From Phaeoceros laevis (Eukaryota > Anthocerotophyta > Anthocerotopsida > Notothyladales), in assembly GCA_049999765.1 (NCBI GenBank), contig JBNGIQ010009145.1, positions 94,697 through 137,561 on the forward strand: a stretch of DNA of 42,865 nucleotides, read 5' to 3'. The translations under genes and the position numbers were made by a program. The notes beneath the pieces are model-generated. The model was not told where the DNA came from, did not search any database, and saw only the letters and a list, made by a program, of their open reading frames with translations. This document shows, piece by piece, positions 41,359 through 42,865 of this stretch; the first letter of the stretch is position 1, and each line of letters opens with the position of its first letter.

Positions 41359-41796
41359 CTATTCTCCCTTCACGATCATCCTTCGCCCAACACAGTTTAG
41401 CATTAACTCCTTCGTCCTCCAGGTAATGGCTGGTTCATGGTCTTCAAGCCAGGGGATCCCCAACAATACATCATACCCACTGTGCAGTTCTGTTATAGTC
41501 AACTGAATGCGCTCCTTGTGTTCGCCCATTTTTAGGTTAAGGTGCCTGCTCAGTGTAGCCTCCGTGCTGCTCTTGTGTCCATCTGCAAGCTCGACCTTTC
41601 CGCATGTCTGAGCTGTGTCCTGTCCCCATCTTTTTGCAAAATTCCTGGACAGGGAGTTGGAATTTGCCCCGCAGTCAATGAAAATTTTGCAATGCTGTCC
41701 ATTAGCCTTGCCCTGGACAATGAACAGATCTCTTACCCGCTGTCCTCCTGCAGTGCATGCGCATTCACAGTTACAGACCTTTGTAACTTCCTCCAC
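41359..41796 (-). pseudogene. Chromovirus protease region
   Basis: Retropepsin-like domain that would cleave the gag-pol polyprotein. FIDCGANSNSLSRNFAKRW has the active-site Asp but Cys in place of the usual Ser/Thr (D-C-G-A rather than D-S-G-A). It is followed by IQLTITELHSGYDVLLGIPW with the typical G-x-D-x-x-L-G-x-x-W end. Between it and the RT is a connecting region broken by stops (41180-41358). Confidence 0.75.
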
Positions 41797-41989
41797 TTTC
41801 TTAGGGGCTGCGGAATCCCCAGCAGTTACCCCTCCTACTGCTGAGGACTTTCGTTTTCTGACTCCTCTTTTGGTGCCTCCTGTTCTGCTTCAATTGCGTT
41901 AACCCTTCTGTTTCCTACGGTGGAGGTCTTCCTCCTCGACCTCTCCCTCTTCCACGTCCTATACCTGGTCTGGGGCATGCTGGCGCCTT

Positions 41990-42837
41990 GGGACATTCGA
42001 AACTCCTGTGGCCCCATTCCCCACATGAATAGCAGTTGCCCTTAAACTCCTGCTTGACCTATCCTATCTCCATGGGTGTGGGGCCGTCAGCAGAATTGCT
42101 GGTGCTAGCTGTGCCTGGCCTATACCAACCAGAATTACGCAAGCTCCAAAAGAGGGCATTTGCCCTATCCGCTACTGCCATGGCCTCATTTAAGGTCTGA
42201 CAACGTTGCATTACCACTTCATGCTTGGTTGAGGGTTTGAGACCATCTTGATATCTTTGTACCTTTTCGTCCTCCGCCATTCTAGGTATACTCAAACAGA
42301 TGTTGAGGAACTCCTCGTTATAGGTTACGAGACTCCCCTTCTGTCGCAAATATTTCAACTTTTCCCTGGCTACCATCCTGCTGTCCAGCGGCACAAACTG
42401 CTATGTTACAGCCAAAAAGAACTCATCTAGAGTAGTACACGGAAGGGCTCCTCCTTGTTGCACCAACATCTCACGCTGCAACCACCATGTTAGTGCAGCC
42501 CTTCGGAGAAAGGTAGAAGCTAAAATGACTTGGTGCTCAACCTTTACGTTTTGCGGCAGGATATATAACCTGACTTGGTGTTTCCACCTTTCTACGGTAG
42601 CCGGATCCCGCTTGCCATCGAACAGGTCGGGCTGGGGGCCTTGACTGAGTAGTGCGCCACCGGCCTACTCTCTTCTCTGGGTCTTGGGCCAGCTTGCTGC
42701 TGTCTCAGAGCCTACTCCAGTTCGGCCACCTTGCTCTGCTGCTCGATTAGCAACCGGGTGAGTTCCTCCGCACTCCAGCTCGTTGGCACTGTCCTTACAG
42801 CTCCTACTGGTTCTGGAACCGGCACGTTTGCCTCCAT
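41990..42837 (-). pseudogene. Chromovirus gag with zinc knuckle
   Basis: ATG at 42837-42835 (MEANVPVPEPVGAVRTVPTS ... LTRLLIEQQSKVAELE), then a TAG, a frameshift and another stop. The conserved gag core follows (REKLKYLRQKGSLVTYNEEF, KVQRYQDGLKPSTKHEVVMQ), then PMEIG and an in-frame TAG, and directly the nucleocapsid knuckle CYSCGEWGHRSFEC (C-x2-C-x4-H-x4-C, about 42034-41993). Encodes the capsid and RNA-packaging protein of the element; not functional here. Confidence 0.8.
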
Positions 42838-42865
42838 CTCTTACAGCAGTCGTGGGAATGTCTCC

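Larger units (their letters stand above)
37431..42865 (-). mobile_element. Ty3/gypsy chromovirus, 5' end outside window
   Basis: Order on the minus strand: gag (from 42837), zinc knuckle, protease, reverse transcriptase, RNase H, integrase, chromodomain, 3' LTR. The C-terminal chromodomain places it among chromoviruses, which often target heterochromatin. It carries scattered stops and frameshifts and a MITE inserted at 39955-40608. Element-strand direction is opposite to the PPR pseudogene on its 3' side. Confidence 0.9.

Overview
This window looks like nuclear DNA of a land plant, most likely a fern or another seed-free vascular plant (inference). Direct support: a receptor-like kinase split by short GT-AG introns, fragments of PLS-type pentatricopeptide repeat (PPR) genes, a chromodomain-bearing Ty3/gypsy element, an L1-type LINE, a tRNA-derived SINE and many small non-autonomous DNA elements. 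No bacterial operons, rRNA genes, convincing tRNA genes or CRISPR arrays were seen. Two 100-N assembly gaps are present (6508-6607 and 27588-27687).

Layout. 1-3600: repeats and PPR debris, a perfect 23-bp hairpin and a minisatellite. 3614-6000 (minus): receptor-like kinase with an in-phase seven-exon kinase half and a damaged ectodomain. 6195-7505 and 14484-15290: two elements with piggyBac-type ends (TTAA-CCCTTAA). 9200-18630: mostly non-coding, with dispersed repeat families, a doubly truncated gypsy pol fragment (13079-13906) and a degenerate gene with a GGNH motif (15788-16540). 18863-19973 (plus): paired E2F-like sites and the first exons of a coiled-coil gene, cut off by a 5.3-kb minus-strand LINE (20084 to about 25415). 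26826-28033 (plus): an RNase H1-like gene. 28372-30260 (minus): an unrecognised three-exon gene. 31976-33423 (minus): a duplicated F-box/C2H2 gene split by a SINE. 33965-35268: relatives of the neighbouring families. 35862-37210: an unidentified exon and a PPR pseudogene. 37431-42865 (minus): a Ty3/gypsy chromovirus running off the right edge, with a 654-bp MITE inserted exactly in its reverse transcriptase YLDD motif.

The strongest candidate for something undescribed is a family of about 170-nt repeats (four copies: near 529, 9882, 12214 and, on the minus strand, 17237). All copies can form the same fold: a hairpin whose loop pairs with a downstream strand (pseudoknot), then a fixed CTGATGA, then usually a second hairpin. 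Paired bases change together between copies. Next come the tandem F-box/C2H2 architecture, whose frame is restored when the SINE is removed in silico, and the LINE whose ORF1 and ORF2 share one frame separated by a single TAG in a leaky-looking context.

Most coding sequence here is decayed: isolated in-frame TAG/TGA codons occur in the LINE, the gypsy element, the RNase H1-like gene, the GGNH gene and the kinase ectodomain. Exon models come from reading splice signals and frames by eye; no alignment or search was run.
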